Shown here piece after piece: positions 26,603 through 35,775 of a DNA stretch of 64,000 nt; the stretch's first letter is position 1; each line of letters begins with the position of its first letter. The stretch is from an uncultured Roseibium sp. (GTDB taxonomy: Bacteria; Pseudomonadota; Alphaproteobacteria; Rhizobiales; Stappiaceae). A program made the position numbers and the translations under genes. The notes beneath the pieces are model-generated. The model saw only the letters and a program-made list of their open reading frames with translations. It was not told the origin of the DNA and did not search any database. The stretch is from positions 1,100,001 to 1,164,000 of the forward strand of contig NZ_OY780957.1 of the NCBI RefSeq assembly GCF_963675985.1. The letters run 5' to 3'.

Positions 26603-27829
26603 ATGACCAAAACCCCTGCCGACAAAAAGACCGATACGCCACAGCGCGGTCCGAAACCGCCGATCCCGCTGTCGGTTATCACCGGATTTCTGGGATCCGG
26701 CAAGACGACCCTCCTGAACCGGATCCTGAAAGACCCGGCCATGGCGGATACGGCGGTCATCATCAACGAATTCGGCGAAATCGGCCTCGACCACCTGCTG
26801 GTCGATCAGGCAGGCGACGGCATTCTGGAACTCTCGTCCGGATGCCTGTGCTGCACCATTCGCGGCGACCTGGTCACGACGCTTGAAAACCTCTTGAGGC
26901 GCCTCGACAACGGCCGCATGGACCGCCTGGCGCGGGTGGTCATCGAAACCACCGGGCTCGCCGATCCGGCCCCGATCCTGCACACGATCATGCTGCATCC
27001 CTATCTGGTCATGCGCTACCGGCTGGAAAGTGTCGTCACCCTGGTCGATGCGGTCAACGGCCTGGAAACGCTCCACACTCACGAGGAAGCCCGCCGCCAG
27101 GTGGCCGTCGCCGACCGGCTGGTCCTGACCAAGACCGATCTGATCGAGACGCAGGAAGCGCACGACCAGTTCGGCGCGTTGAAGGAACGGCTCGCACACC
27201 TCAATCCGGGAGCTCGGCTGCTCGACACTCAGGAAGGGGAAGCGACACCCGACCGCCTGTTCGATGCCGGCCTCTACAATCCGGAAACAAAAATACCCGA
27301 TGTCGCCAATTGGCTGAACGCCCAGGCCTACGAGACTGCGCACGACCATGATCACGGGCATCACCATCATGGGCACCATCACCATGGACATAGTCACGAT
27401 CATCACGGGCACGATCATCACGAGCATGACGTGAACCGCCACGACGACAAGATTCGCGCCTTTACCCTGTCCACCGACCGGCCGGTCTCCGCCTCCGCGC
27501 TGGAAATGTTTCTCGACCTGCTGCGCTCCGCCCACGGACCGAAACTGCTCAGGGTCAAGGGCATCGTGCAGATTGCCGAGGATCCGGATCGCCCGGTGGT
27601 GATCCATGGCGTCCAGCACGTCTTCCACCCGCCCGCGACCCTGGAAGGCTGGCCGGATGACGACCACCGCACGCGCATGGTCTTCATCACCTACGATCTT
27701 TCAGAAGGCTTCGTACGCAAGATGTTCGAGGCCTTTTCCGGCGCGCTCCTGCCCGACACGCCGGACGCCGAGGCCATGACAAATAATCCGCTGGCCGTCT
27801 CGGGCTTCACCAGTCCAGTCCGGAATTAG
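26603..27829 (+). CDS. CobW/COG0523-type G3E GTPase metallochaperone
   Basis: A 408-residue GTPase of the family that delivers metals (Zn, Co or Fe) to target proteins. Walker A is ITGFLGSGKTTLLN near residue 35, the family metal site is CLCC in SSGCLCCTIRGDL, and the G4 motif is LTKTDL. Between the GTPase domain and the C-terminal CobW_C domain (about 295-400) is a long linker of about 30 residues, mostly His with Asp and Gly. The ATG at 26603 lies behind a structured leader. It does not belong to a cobalamin operon here; pduO is 4.5 kb away. Zinc or nickel is plausible, inferred from the His content. Confidence 0.87.
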   Translation: MTKTPADKKTDTPQRGPKPPIPLSVITGFLGSGKTTLLNRILKDPAMADTAVIINEFGEIGLDHLLVDQAGDGILELSSGCLCCTIRGDLVTTLENLLRRLDNGRMDRLARVVIETTGLADPAPILHTIMLHPYLVMRYRLESVVTLVDAVNGLETLHTHEEARRQVAVADRLVLTKTDLIETQEAHDQFGALKERLAHLNPGARLLDTQEGEATPDRLFDAGLYNPETKIPDVANWLNAQAYETAHDHDHGHHHHGHHHHGHSHDHHGHDHHEHDVNRHDDKIRAFTLSTDRPVSASALEMFLDLLRSAHGPKLLRVKGIVQIAEDPDRPVVIHGVQHVFHPPATLEGWPDDDHRTRMVFITYDLSEGFVRKMFEAFSGALLPDTPDAEAMTNNPLAVSGFTSPVRN

Positions 27830-27833
27830 AACA

Positions 27834-28700
27834 TCACGGTTTGGTTCTGAGCCGCATCAGACCTTCCTGTGTGGTGGAGGCCACCAGCCTGCCGTCCAGG
27901 TCGAACAGGGATCCCCGGTTGAAGCCGCGCGCGCCCGAACTCGACGGGCTATCGCAGGAATAAAGCAGCCATTCATCGGCCTTGAACGGCCGATGGAACC
28001 ACATGGCATGGTCCAGGCTCGCGCATTGGACCCGGTCGCTGAAGACCGAAAGCCCGTGCGGATGCAGAGCCGTGTCCAGAAGCGTCAGGTCGGACGCATA
28101 GGCAAGCACGCACTGATGGATGCGCGGATCGTCCGGCAGGGTATCGGTCGCCCGGACCCAGACATGCTGCACCGGCGGCAGCGGTTTGTCGGAAAAATAA
28201 TGGGTCAGGTCGACAGGACGCATTTCAATCGGCCGTTCCCGCTTCCAGTAGTTGCGCACGTTTTCCGGAGCCGCCTCGATAAATTTTTCCCTCAGTTCCC
28301 GCTCGCTCGGCAGGTCTTCCGGCCGCGGCACATCCGGCATCTCGATCTGGTGCTCCATGCCGTCTTCGATCACCTGAAAGGATGCCGACATGGAAAAAAT
28401 CGCCTTGCCGTGCTGGATCGCCACCACCCGGCGCGTGGTGAAACTGCCGCCGTCGCGAATCCGGTCGACTTCGTAGATGATCGGAACCGACGGATCGCCC
28501 GGGCGCATGAAATAGCCGTGGAGGGAATGCACATGCCGGTCTTCGACAACCGTCCTGGAGGCCGCGACCAGCGCCTGGCCGATAACCTGACCGCCAAACA
28601 CCCGCTGCCATCCCACCTGTGGGCTGCGACCACGAAACAGGTTGTGCTCCAGCGGCTCCAGGTCGAGAATTTCAAGAAGTGTGTCAATGGCCGTGTTCAT
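27834..28700 (-). CDS. tesB: Acyl-CoA thioesterase II
   Basis: A 288-residue double-hotdog TesB that hydrolyses medium- and long-chain acyl-CoA. Typical segments are HNLFRGRSPQVGWQRVFGGQVIGQAL, VHSLHGYFMRPGDPSVPIIYEVDRIRDGGSFTTRRV and, in the second hotdog, HAMWFHRPFKADEWLLY with the catalytic Asp/Thr/Gln surroundings. The ATG at 28700 agrees with the family start MNTAIDTLLEILDLE; the longer frame runs into the divergent promoter. The gene converges with cobW (4 bp between stops). Confidence 0.94.
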   Translation of the reverse strand: MNTAIDTLLEILDLEPLEHNLFRGRSPQVGWQRVFGGQVIGQALVAASRTVVEDRHVHSLHGYFMRPGDPSVPIIYEVDRIRDGGSFTTRRVVAIQHGKAIFSMSASFQVIEDGMEHQIEMPDVPRPEDLPSERELREKFIEAAPENVRNYWKRERPIEMRPVDLTHYFSDKPLPPVQHVWVRATDTLPDDPRIHQCVLAYASDLTLLDTALHPHGLSVFSDRVQCASLDHAMWFHRPFKADEWLLYSCDSPSSSGARGFNRGSLFDLDGRLVASTTQEGLMRLRTKP

Positions 28701-28818
28701 CGGCGCAATCCCTGTTAAAGATGTCGAATTGATCGCCATATGGGGATGGCGTGCCACTGAGATGGGCGAGCCGCGGCACATAAGTCAAGGTGCCCTTAAG
28801 GAACGATCCGGGAGACGG

Positions 28819-30060
28819 ATGATGGTAAAAACCGGCAAGACTACCGAAATGCAGGATGTTGTCGTCGCTGGAGGCGGCTATGTGGGTCTGTCGCTTGCAC
28901 TTGCACTCAAACAGGCCGACCCCACCCTGAAAGTGGCCGTTATCGACCCCAAACCGACCGAGACCCTGGCAAAGGATCCGAGGGCCTCAGCCATCGCGGC
29001 GGCCGCCTGCCGCATGCTCGACCAGCTCGGCGTCTGGCAGAAAATCCTGCCCTCCGCCCAGCCGATCAACGAAATGATCGTGACCGACAGCAAGGTGCGC
29101 GACGTGGTCCGGCCAGTGTTCCTGACCTTCGACGGAGAAACGGCCGAAGGCGAACCCTTCGCCCACATGGTGCCGAACGGCGCCATGTTGCCCGCACTCT
29201 ACGAGGCTGCCACTGATGCCGGCGTGACCTTTCATGCGCCCGACAGCGCCGAAACCTTCCATAACACCAACGATCATGTTTCCCTGACCCTGGCGAGCGG
29301 CCAGACCCTGCCGACCCGCCTTCTGATTGCCGCAGACGGCGTCCGTTCAAAGTTGCGCGATCTTGCCGGCATCCGCACCGTTTACTGGGACTACGGCCAG
29401 TCCGGCATCGTGACCACCGTCCGGCACGAGCGGCCGCACAACGGCCGCGCCGAAGAACATTTCCTGCCTGCGGGCCCCTTCGCGATTTTGCCCCTGCCCG
29501 GGAACCGTTCATCCCTTGTCTGGACCGAACGCACCGCCGACGCAAAACGGCTCGTGGCCAGCGACGATTTCACTTTCGAGATCGAGCTGGAGCGCCGATT
29601 CGGCCATCATCTCGGGAAAATCGAACTCGACGGGCCGCGTCACGCCTATCCGCTGGGCCTGCGTCTTGCCCGCGACTTCGTCAAACCGCGCTTCGCTCTT
29701 GCCGGAGATGCCGCCCACGGCATTCACCCCATTGCCGGCCAGGGCCTGAACATGGGCTTCCGCGATGTGGCCGCCCTGTCGGAGGTCCTGATCGAAGCGC
29801 GTCGCCTGGGCCAGGATATCGGTGCGCTCGACGTTCTGGAACGCTATCAGCGCTGGCGCCGGTTCGACACGTTCCAGATGGGCGTGGTCACCGATGTGCT
29901 CAACCGGCTCTTTTCCAACGACAACGACATCCTCCGAGGGATGCGGGATTTCGGACTGGGTCTTGTCGACCGCATGCCGGGCCTTAAAACGCACTTCATC
30001 AAGGAAGCCGCCGGATTTGCCGGTCCCTCCCCGAAACTGCTATCAGGCGAACCGCTCTAA
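28819..30060 (+). CDS. UbiH/UbiF/Coq6-type ubiquinone biosynthesis hydroxylase
   Basis: A 413-residue FAD-dependent monooxygenase of the family that hydroxylates the ubiquinone ring. Motifs are the N-terminal dinucleotide site DVVVAGGGYVGLSLALAL, the middle LLIAADGVRSKLRDLAGI (DG motif) and the FAD-ribityl motif FALAGDAAHGIHPIAGQGLNMGFRDV. The position hydroxylated cannot be told from sequence; alphaproteobacteria often use UbiL or UbiH-like enzymes with broad regiospecificity. Start is the ATG at 28819 after GGGAGA, with a second ATG directly following. Confidence 0.9.
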   Translation: MMVKTGKTTEMQDVVVAGGGYVGLSLALALKQADPTLKVAVIDPKPTETLAKDPRASAIAAAACRMLDQLGVWQKILPSAQPINEMIVTDSKVRDVVRPVFLTFDGETAEGEPFAHMVPNGAMLPALYEAATDAGVTFHAPDSAETFHNTNDHVSLTLASGQTLPTRLLIAADGVRSKLRDLAGIRTVYWDYGQSGIVTTVRHERPHNGRAEEHFLPAGPFAILPLPGNRSSLVWTERTADAKRLVASDDFTFEIELERRFGHHLGKIELDGPRHAYPLGLRLARDFVKPRFALAGDAAHGIHPIAGQGLNMGFRDVAALSEVLIEARRLGQDIGALDVLERYQRWRRFDTFQMGVVTDVLNRLFSNDNDILRGMRDFGLGLVDRMPGLKTHFIKEAAGFAGPSPKLLSGEPL

Positions 30061-30116
30061 CACCTGTTACAATCGGCACAACTGACAACCCTATATGAAG
30101 CGATCGACGCCCGCGC

Positions 30117-30989
30117 ATGTCTGACGATCTGTTGATGTACAGAAAACCCCGGACGCTCCTGATCACGGGATGTTCGTCCGGGATCGGCGAGGCTGCGGCG
30201 CATCTGATGCGGGGGCGGGACTGGCGTGTTTTCGCCACGGCACGCAAGGCCGAGGACGTGGAGCGTCTGAAACAAAAAGGCTTCGAGGCCTTCCGTCTGG
30301 ATTACGAGGATCCCGACAGCATCATGACCGCCGCCGATTCGGTCCTCGAAGCCTGTGACGGCAAGCTCGATGCCCTGTTCAACAACGGGGCCTATGCGGT
30401 GCCCGGCGCCCTGGAAGACATGCCTGTCGCCGCCCTGCGCAGCCTGTTCGAGGCCAATTTCATTGGCTGGCACGATCTGACCCAACGCATCATTCCCTCC
30501 ATGCGCCTCAACAGGGGCGGCCGTATCGTCCAGTGTTCCTCGGTTCTGGGGCTCGTCGCGTTGAAATATCGTGGCGCCTATACCGCATCGAAATTCGCCC
30601 TCGAGGCCTATACCGACACTTTACGCCAGGAACTTTGGGGGACAGGAATTCACGTCAGCCTGATCGAGCCCGGACCGATCGACACCCGTTTCACACCGAA
30701 TGCCCTCGCCAATTTCGACCGCTGGATCGGGAAGGAGACCATGAAGGCCTCGCCCCATCGCAAGTCTTATGAGAAACGGCGCAAGCGCATGAAAAAGGGC
30801 GAACCCGGGCCGTTCAAGCTCCCGCCTTCGGCCGTGGTCAAGCGTCTGATTCATGCGCTTGAAGCCAAGCGGCCGAAACCGCGCTATTATGTCACGATAC
30901 CGACGACGGTCATGGGTGTGGCAAAACGGCTGCTTCCGACGAGATTGTTGGACCGGGCGTGTCTGGCCGCTGCGAAATCGGAGGAATGA
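30117..30989 (+). CDS. Short-chain dehydrogenase/reductase
   Basis: A 290-residue classical SDR. TGCSSGIG (cofactor loop) near residue 17, NNGAYA, the catalytic Ser in VQCSSVLG and YTASK (Tyr/Lys) are all present, followed by EPGPIDTRF. The basic C-terminal region (YEKRRKRMKKGEPGPF and KRPKPRYY) resembles SDRs annotated as oxidoreductases of lipids or retinol, but the substrate is unknown. It lies 56 bp after the UbiH-like gene on the same strand, possibly co-transcribed. Confidence 0.88.
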   Translation: MSDDLLMYRKPRTLLITGCSSGIGEAAAHLMRGRDWRVFATARKAEDVERLKQKGFEAFRLDYEDPDSIMTAADSVLEACDGKLDALFNNGAYAVPGALEDMPVAALRSLFEANFIGWHDLTQRIIPSMRLNRGGRIVQCSSVLGLVALKYRGAYTASKFALEAYTDTLRQELWGTGIHVSLIEPGPIDTRFTPNALANFDRWIGKETMKASPHRKSYEKRRKRMKKGEPGPFKLPPSAVVKRLIHALEAKRPKPRYYVTIPTTVMGVAKRLLPTRLLDRACLAAAKSEE

Positions 30990-31063
30990 CCTCGTCCGCT
31001 CGCCGGCCATGTCTCTGAACCGGACACATTGTCGGCCGTTCGCGGTCAGATACAGGAATGGAA

Positions 31064-31261
31064 ATGGAAACTCTCTATAACGCACTGGTGCCGATCGGAA
31101 TGGCGGCAGTGACCATCGTGCTTCTGCTGGGAATCTGGAACATGCTGCGAGGCGGTCCGGGCAACCGGTCTCAGATGCTGATGCGCTGGCGCGTCGGCCT
31201 GCAGTTCCTCGTCATCGTCGTCATCATGACCGGGATTTATTTCTTCGGTCCCGCGCACTAG
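31064..31261 (+). CDS. HIG1-domain twin-transmembrane protein
   Basis: A 65-residue inner membrane protein with two helices (about 10-27 and 45-62) joined by a basic loop with MLMRWRVGLQF, matching the HIG1 (hypoxia-induced gene 1) pattern. Mitochondrial relatives (Rcf1) assemble with cytochrome oxidase; bacterial ones are uncharacterised. The ATG at 31064 is preferred because AGGA lies 6 nt upstream; the ATG at 31058 would almost touch it. It is 13 bp before pduO. Confidence 0.8.
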   Translation: METLYNALVPIGMAAVTIVLLLGIWNMLRGGPGNRSQMLMRWRVGLQFLVIVVIMTGIYFFGPAH

Positions 31262-31274
31262 GACATTCAGGCAC

Positions 31275-31850
31275 ATGGTCGTTCTGAACAAGATCTACAC
31301 GAAGACCGGCGACGATGGCACGACCGCACTCGGCACCGGCGAGCGCCGACCGAAGAACGATCTGCGTATCGAAGCCTACGGCACGGTAGACGAAACCAAT
31401 GCCATCGTCGGCCTCGTCCGCCTTCACACTGCCGGCAGCGCTGACGACGTAGACGCACTCCTCGGACGAATCCAGAACGACCTGTTCGATCTTGGCGCCG
31501 ACCTTGCCACGCCGGAAACGGACGAGGACCTGGGCTATGAACCGCTGCGCCTGACGGAGGGCCAGGTGGGCGCCCTGGAAGAGGCGATCGACCGGCTCAA
31601 CGCCGACCTGCAGCCCTTGCGCTCTTTCGTCCTGCCCGGGGGAAGCCCGGCCGCGGCCCATCTTCATCTGGCGCGCACCGTCTCGCGGCGCGCGGAACGC
31701 CTGATGGTCGAGCTGCAGGCCCGGGAAAAGATCAACCCCTGCGCCATCCGCTACATGAACCGCCTGTCGGATTTCTTTTTCGTTGCCTCGCGATTCCTGA
31801 ATTCGAAAGGCGACGGCGACGTGCTATGGGTTCCCGGTCAAAACCGCTGA
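31275..31850 (+). CDS. PduO-type ATP:cob(I)alamin adenosyltransferase
   Basis: A 191-residue trimeric adenosyltransferase making adenosylcobalamin. Signatures are the N-terminal ATP loop YTKTGDDGTTALGTGERRPKND, EAYGTVDETNAIVG, FVLPGGSPAAAHLHLARTVSRRAER and the C-terminal YMNRLSDFFFVASRF. Length is normal. The ATG at 31275 directly follows the HIG1 gene; pairing of these two small genes is common in alphaproteobacteria. The B12 enzyme it serves is not in the window. Confidence 0.95.
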   Translation: MVVLNKIYTKTGDDGTTALGTGERRPKNDLRIEAYGTVDETNAIVGLVRLHTAGSADDVDALLGRIQNDLFDLGADLATPETDEDLGYEPLRLTEGQVGALEEAIDRLNADLQPLRSFVLPGGSPAAAHLHLARTVSRRAERLMVELQAREKINPCAIRYMNRLSDFFFVASRFLNSKGDGDVLWVPGQNR

Positions 31851-31891
31851 ACGTCTGAACATGTATTCCCGGCGTTCCAAGAGGGCCGCCG

Positions 31892-32581
31892 ATGTTCATA
31901 CCGTTGCACGACCACAACAAGATCAAGCACGTTTACAAGCCCTTCGTGAACTGGGCGTTGCTCGCGGCAAATGTCTTCGTTTTCGTCGTCATTCAGCACG
32001 CCGGCTTCGGCGATGCGGCCACCATTTCCGATTACAGCTACGGCCTGATCTCCAGCGTCCTGTTCGACATGAAGGACCTGACACCGGACCTGCAGGCGGT
32101 TCCCGATGCCGCGACCCTGGTCACCTACGCCTTTCTTCACGGCGACTGGATGCACCTGATCGGCAACATGCTGTTCCTGTGGGTCTTCGGCGACAATGTG
32201 GAAGACGCCATGGGTCATGTCCGCTATCTGGTGTTTTACCTCGCCTGTGCAGCAGGCGCCGGCTTTGCCTATGCAATCACGTCCTTCGGCTCGGACGCAC
32301 CGCTGATCGGCGCCTCGGGCGCGACTGCAGGCATCATCGTTGCCTATCTGATGCTTCACCCGCATGTGAAGATCTGGATTCTCGCCCTCGGCCGAATCCC
32401 CTTGCGCCTGTCCGCCCGCTGGGTTCTGGGCGCCTGGATCGTTCTGCAGGTCTATAACGTAGTGGTCGACCAGGACAGCAATGTGGCCTGGTCCGCTCAT
32501 ATCGGCGGATTGATCACCGGAGCGATTCTGGTGCTTTTCCTGCGCCGGAGAGGCGTGCCGCTGTTCGACAAGAACCTGTGA
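31892..32581 (+). CDS. Rhomboid family intramembrane serine protease
   Basis: A 229-residue polytopic membrane protein with six predicted helices. The rhomboid residues are visible: HGDWMHLIGNMLFLWVFGDNVED (conserved His/Asn loop), the catalytic Ser in LIGASGATAG and the catalytic His in WSAHIGGLI. It should cleave transmembrane substrates; bacterial substrates are mostly unknown. The ATG at 31892 gives the N-terminus MFIPLHDHN typical of this subgroup. It is 41 bp after pduO and probably ends that transcript. Confidence 0.93.
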   Translation: MFIPLHDHNKIKHVYKPFVNWALLAANVFVFVVIQHAGFGDAATISDYSYGLISSVLFDMKDLTPDLQAVPDAATLVTYAFLHGDWMHLIGNMLFLWVFGDNVEDAMGHVRYLVFYLACAAGAGFAYAITSFGSDAPLIGASGATAGIIVAYLMLHPHVKIWILALGRIPLRLSARWVLGAWIVLQVYNVVVDQDSNVAWSAHIGGLITGAILVLFLRRRGVPLFDKNL

Positions 32582-33017
32582 GCGGGGGTCATGACCAGGG
32601 CTCGTAACCGGAGCTCCTCACTTGGGCCTATGACCGGCCATCTCCAAAACCTATGAAGGCACCGGGTCGCTTATGCTGCGCTTCACGCCGCTTTTCGGAC
32701 CGGATATCGTGTTCACCTCCTCATAATGAGGAATTGGCACGCCGGTCCGTCCCGGTTATGGTCGCGGCCGCGGGATCAAGTTGAGTGGAGCGAAAGTTTA
32801 CATGGGTACAATTGGCAGCCACAGGAAGTCAAAATGAAACCCGATTTCGCAAACTTCCGCAACGCCATCGTTGACACATGAACGACAGGTGATTACCGTC
32901 CCGCGTCATGCGCCAGGATTGGCCGAAAACTGCAGTTTATGACCCTTTGTCCCTGCGATGGCGAAGCCGAATGATGCGGTGCGGCATCCCTGCCCACCCA
33001 GCGGAGGTTGAAACCTT
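32582..33017. promoter_or_regulatory. 436-bp upstream region of etfBA
   Basis: No long ORF. TCCTCATAATGAGGA (32718-32732) is a perfect 7+1+7 palindrome, operator-like. A perfect -35 TTGACA (32871-32876) with a weak TACCGT (32894-32899) at 17-bp spacing could be the etf promoter. Within it, 32834-32881 could encode a 15-residue peptide (MKPDFANFRNAIVDT) behind AGGAAG; this may be chance. The etfB ribosome-binding site GGAGG is at 33003-33007. Confidence 0.4.
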
Positions 33018-33767
33018 ATGAAAATCCTAGTGCCCGTTAAGCGGGTAATTGACTACAATGTTAAAGTCCGTGTCAAAGCGGATGGTTCCGGTGTTGATCT
33101 TGCCAACGTCAAGATGTCGATGAACCCCTTCGACGAGATCGCCGTTGAAGAAGCCCTGCGCCTGAAAGAGGCCGGCAAGGCGGAAGAAGTCATCGTCGTT
33201 TCCGTTGGCCCGCAGCAGGCGACCGAAACCCTTCGCACGGGTCTGGCCATGGGCGCCGATCGCGGCATCCTCGTCAAGACGGATGAAACCACCGAGCCGC
33301 TTGCGGTCGCCAAGATCCTGAAAGGCATCGTCGAAGCCGAAGAGCCCGGTCTTGTGATCCTCGGCAAGCAGGCCATCGACGATGACTGCAACCAGACCGG
33401 CCAGATGCTGGCGGCTCTGCTCGGCTGGGCCCAGGGCACGTTCGCGTCCAAGGTCGATCTCGGCGACGGGACCGTCGATGTCACCCGCGAAGTCGACGGC
33501 GGCCTGCAGACGATCAAGCTGAAGATGCCGGCCATCGTGACCACGGACCTGCGCCTCAACGAGCCGCGCTACGCGTCCCTGCCGAACATCATGAAAGCGA
33601 AGAAAAAGCCGATCGACGAAAAGACCCCGGACGACTTCGGCGTTGATATCGCTCCGCGCCTGACCGTCGTCTCCACCGCCGAGCCAGCATCCCGGCAGGC
33701 CGGTGTGAAGGTCGGCTCCGTGGCCGAACTCGTCGACAAGCTCAAGAACGAAGCCGGCGTCCTTTAA
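33018..33767 (+). CDS. etfB: Electron transfer flavoprotein beta subunit
   Basis: A 249-residue EtfB. It begins MKILVPVKRVIDYNVKVRVK and has DLANVKMSMNPFDEIAVEEALRLKE, LGKQAIDDDCNQTGQM and VTTDLRLNEPRYASLPNIMKAKKKPI, the ETF beta signature. With EtfA it forms the FAD/AMP heterodimer that carries electrons from acyl-CoA dehydrogenases to ETF-ubiquinone oxidoreductase. GGAGG precedes the ATG. etfA follows after 22 bp. Confidence 0.98.
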   Translation: MKILVPVKRVIDYNVKVRVKADGSGVDLANVKMSMNPFDEIAVEEALRLKEAGKAEEVIVVSVGPQQATETLRTGLAMGADRGILVKTDETTEPLAVAKILKGIVEAEEPGLVILGKQAIDDDCNQTGQMLAALLGWAQGTFASKVDLGDGTVDVTREVDGGLQTIKLKMPAIVTTDLRLNEPRYASLPNIMKAKKKPIDEKTPDDFGVDIAPRLTVVSTAEPASRQAGVKVGSVAELVDKLKNEAGVL

Positions 33768-33789
33768 GACGCGCCCAGGAGGATAACCA

Positions 33790-34722
<933 letters not shown>

Positions 34723-34748
34723 TCGGCGGATCGCAACTACTTAACTCT

Positions 34749-34787
34749 CCCTTGGGCGGAAATGACGAAATCCGCCCAAGGGTTCTT
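34749..34787 (+). terminator. Intrinsic terminator after etfA
   Basis: CCCTTGGGCGGA (34749-34760) and TCCGCCCAAGGG (34771-34782) form a perfect 12-bp stem with loop AATGACGAAA, then TTCTT. The T tract is short, but the stem is exceptionally stable. Confidence 0.8.
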
Positions 34788-34865
34788 GCCGTTCGGGATT
34801 ATACTTGCCAAAAATAGCCCGGCAGGGCTTCCGGACGGATTGTCACTCAAGGATCGGAATGAACG

Positions 34866-35747
34866 ATGGTGGTCGAAATCAAGAAAGTCGGTGTGATTGG
34901 AGCTGGTCAGATGGGCAGCGGAATCGCCCATGTCTGCGCTCTGGCCGGGTTCGACGTGGCCTTGAGCGATCTCTCCATGGAAAAGATCGAATCGGGGCTC
35001 GCCTCAATCAATGGCAACATGGCCCGGCAGGTTCAGAAAGAACAGATTTCCGAAGACGTTCGGACGTCCGCCCTGGACCGGATCACACCCGCGGTTGATC
35101 TCGATCTACTGAGCGATGTCGATCTGGTCATCGAGTCGGCCGTCGAGAACGAGCAGGTCAAGCGCAAGATCTTTTCCCAGCTTTGCCCGATCCTGAAGCC
35201 GGAAGCGATGCTGGCAACCAACACCTCTTCCATTTCCATCACTCGGCTGGCGGCGTCCACGGACCGCCCGGAACGGTTTATCGGGATTCATTTCATGAAC
35301 CCGGTGCCGCTTATGGAACTGGTCGAACTGGTGCGCGGCATCGCGACCGAAGACGAAACCTTCGAATCGGCGAAAGCCTTCGTCGACCGTCTCGGCAAGC
35401 AGATCGCCGTCGCGGAAGATTTTCCGGCCTTCATGGTCAATCGCATCCTGCTGCCGATGATCAACGAAGCCATCTACACCCTCTACGAGGGGGTCGGATC
35501 GGTGGAATCGATCGACAAGGCCATGAAGCTCGGCGCCAATCACCCGATGGGGCCGCTGCAGCTGGCCGACTTCATCGGTCTCGACACCTGTCTGTCGATC
35601 ATGCAGGTGCTTTACGAAGGCCTCGCCGACACCAAGTACCGTCCGTGCCCTCTGCTGGTGAAATACGTCGAAGCCGGCTGGCTGGGCCGCAAGACCCAGC
35701 GCGGGTTCTACGATTATCGCGGCGAAACTCCGGTTCCGACCCGCTAA
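34866..35747 (+). CDS. 3-hydroxybutyryl-CoA dehydrogenase
   Basis: A 293-residue HBD/FadB-like NAD-dependent enzyme converting 3-hydroxybutyryl-CoA and acetoacetyl-CoA. The Rossmann site is VGVIGAGQMGSGIAHVCALAG. The catalytic His is in GIHFMNPVPLMELVELVRG, followed by FMVNRILLPMINEAIY and the C-terminal dimer domain NHPMGPLQLADFIGLDTCL. Start is the ATG at 34866; another ATG at 34859 is out of frame. It stands alone after the etf terminator but is probably functionally linked to ETF through beta-oxidation or butyrate/PHB metabolism. Confidence 0.93.
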   Translation: MVVEIKKVGVIGAGQMGSGIAHVCALAGFDVALSDLSMEKIESGLASINGNMARQVQKEQISEDVRTSALDRITPAVDLDLLSDVDLVIESAVENEQVKRKIFSQLCPILKPEAMLATNTSSISITRLAASTDRPERFIGIHFMNPVPLMELVELVRGIATEDETFESAKAFVDRLGKQIAVAEDFPAFMVNRILLPMINEAIYTLYEGVGSVESIDKAMKLGANHPMGPLQLADFIGLDTCLSIMQVLYEGLADTKYRPCPLLVKYVEAGWLGRKTQRGFYDYRGETPVPTR

Positions 35748-35775
35748 GGCCTTTCATGGCCGGACTGATGCCTGA

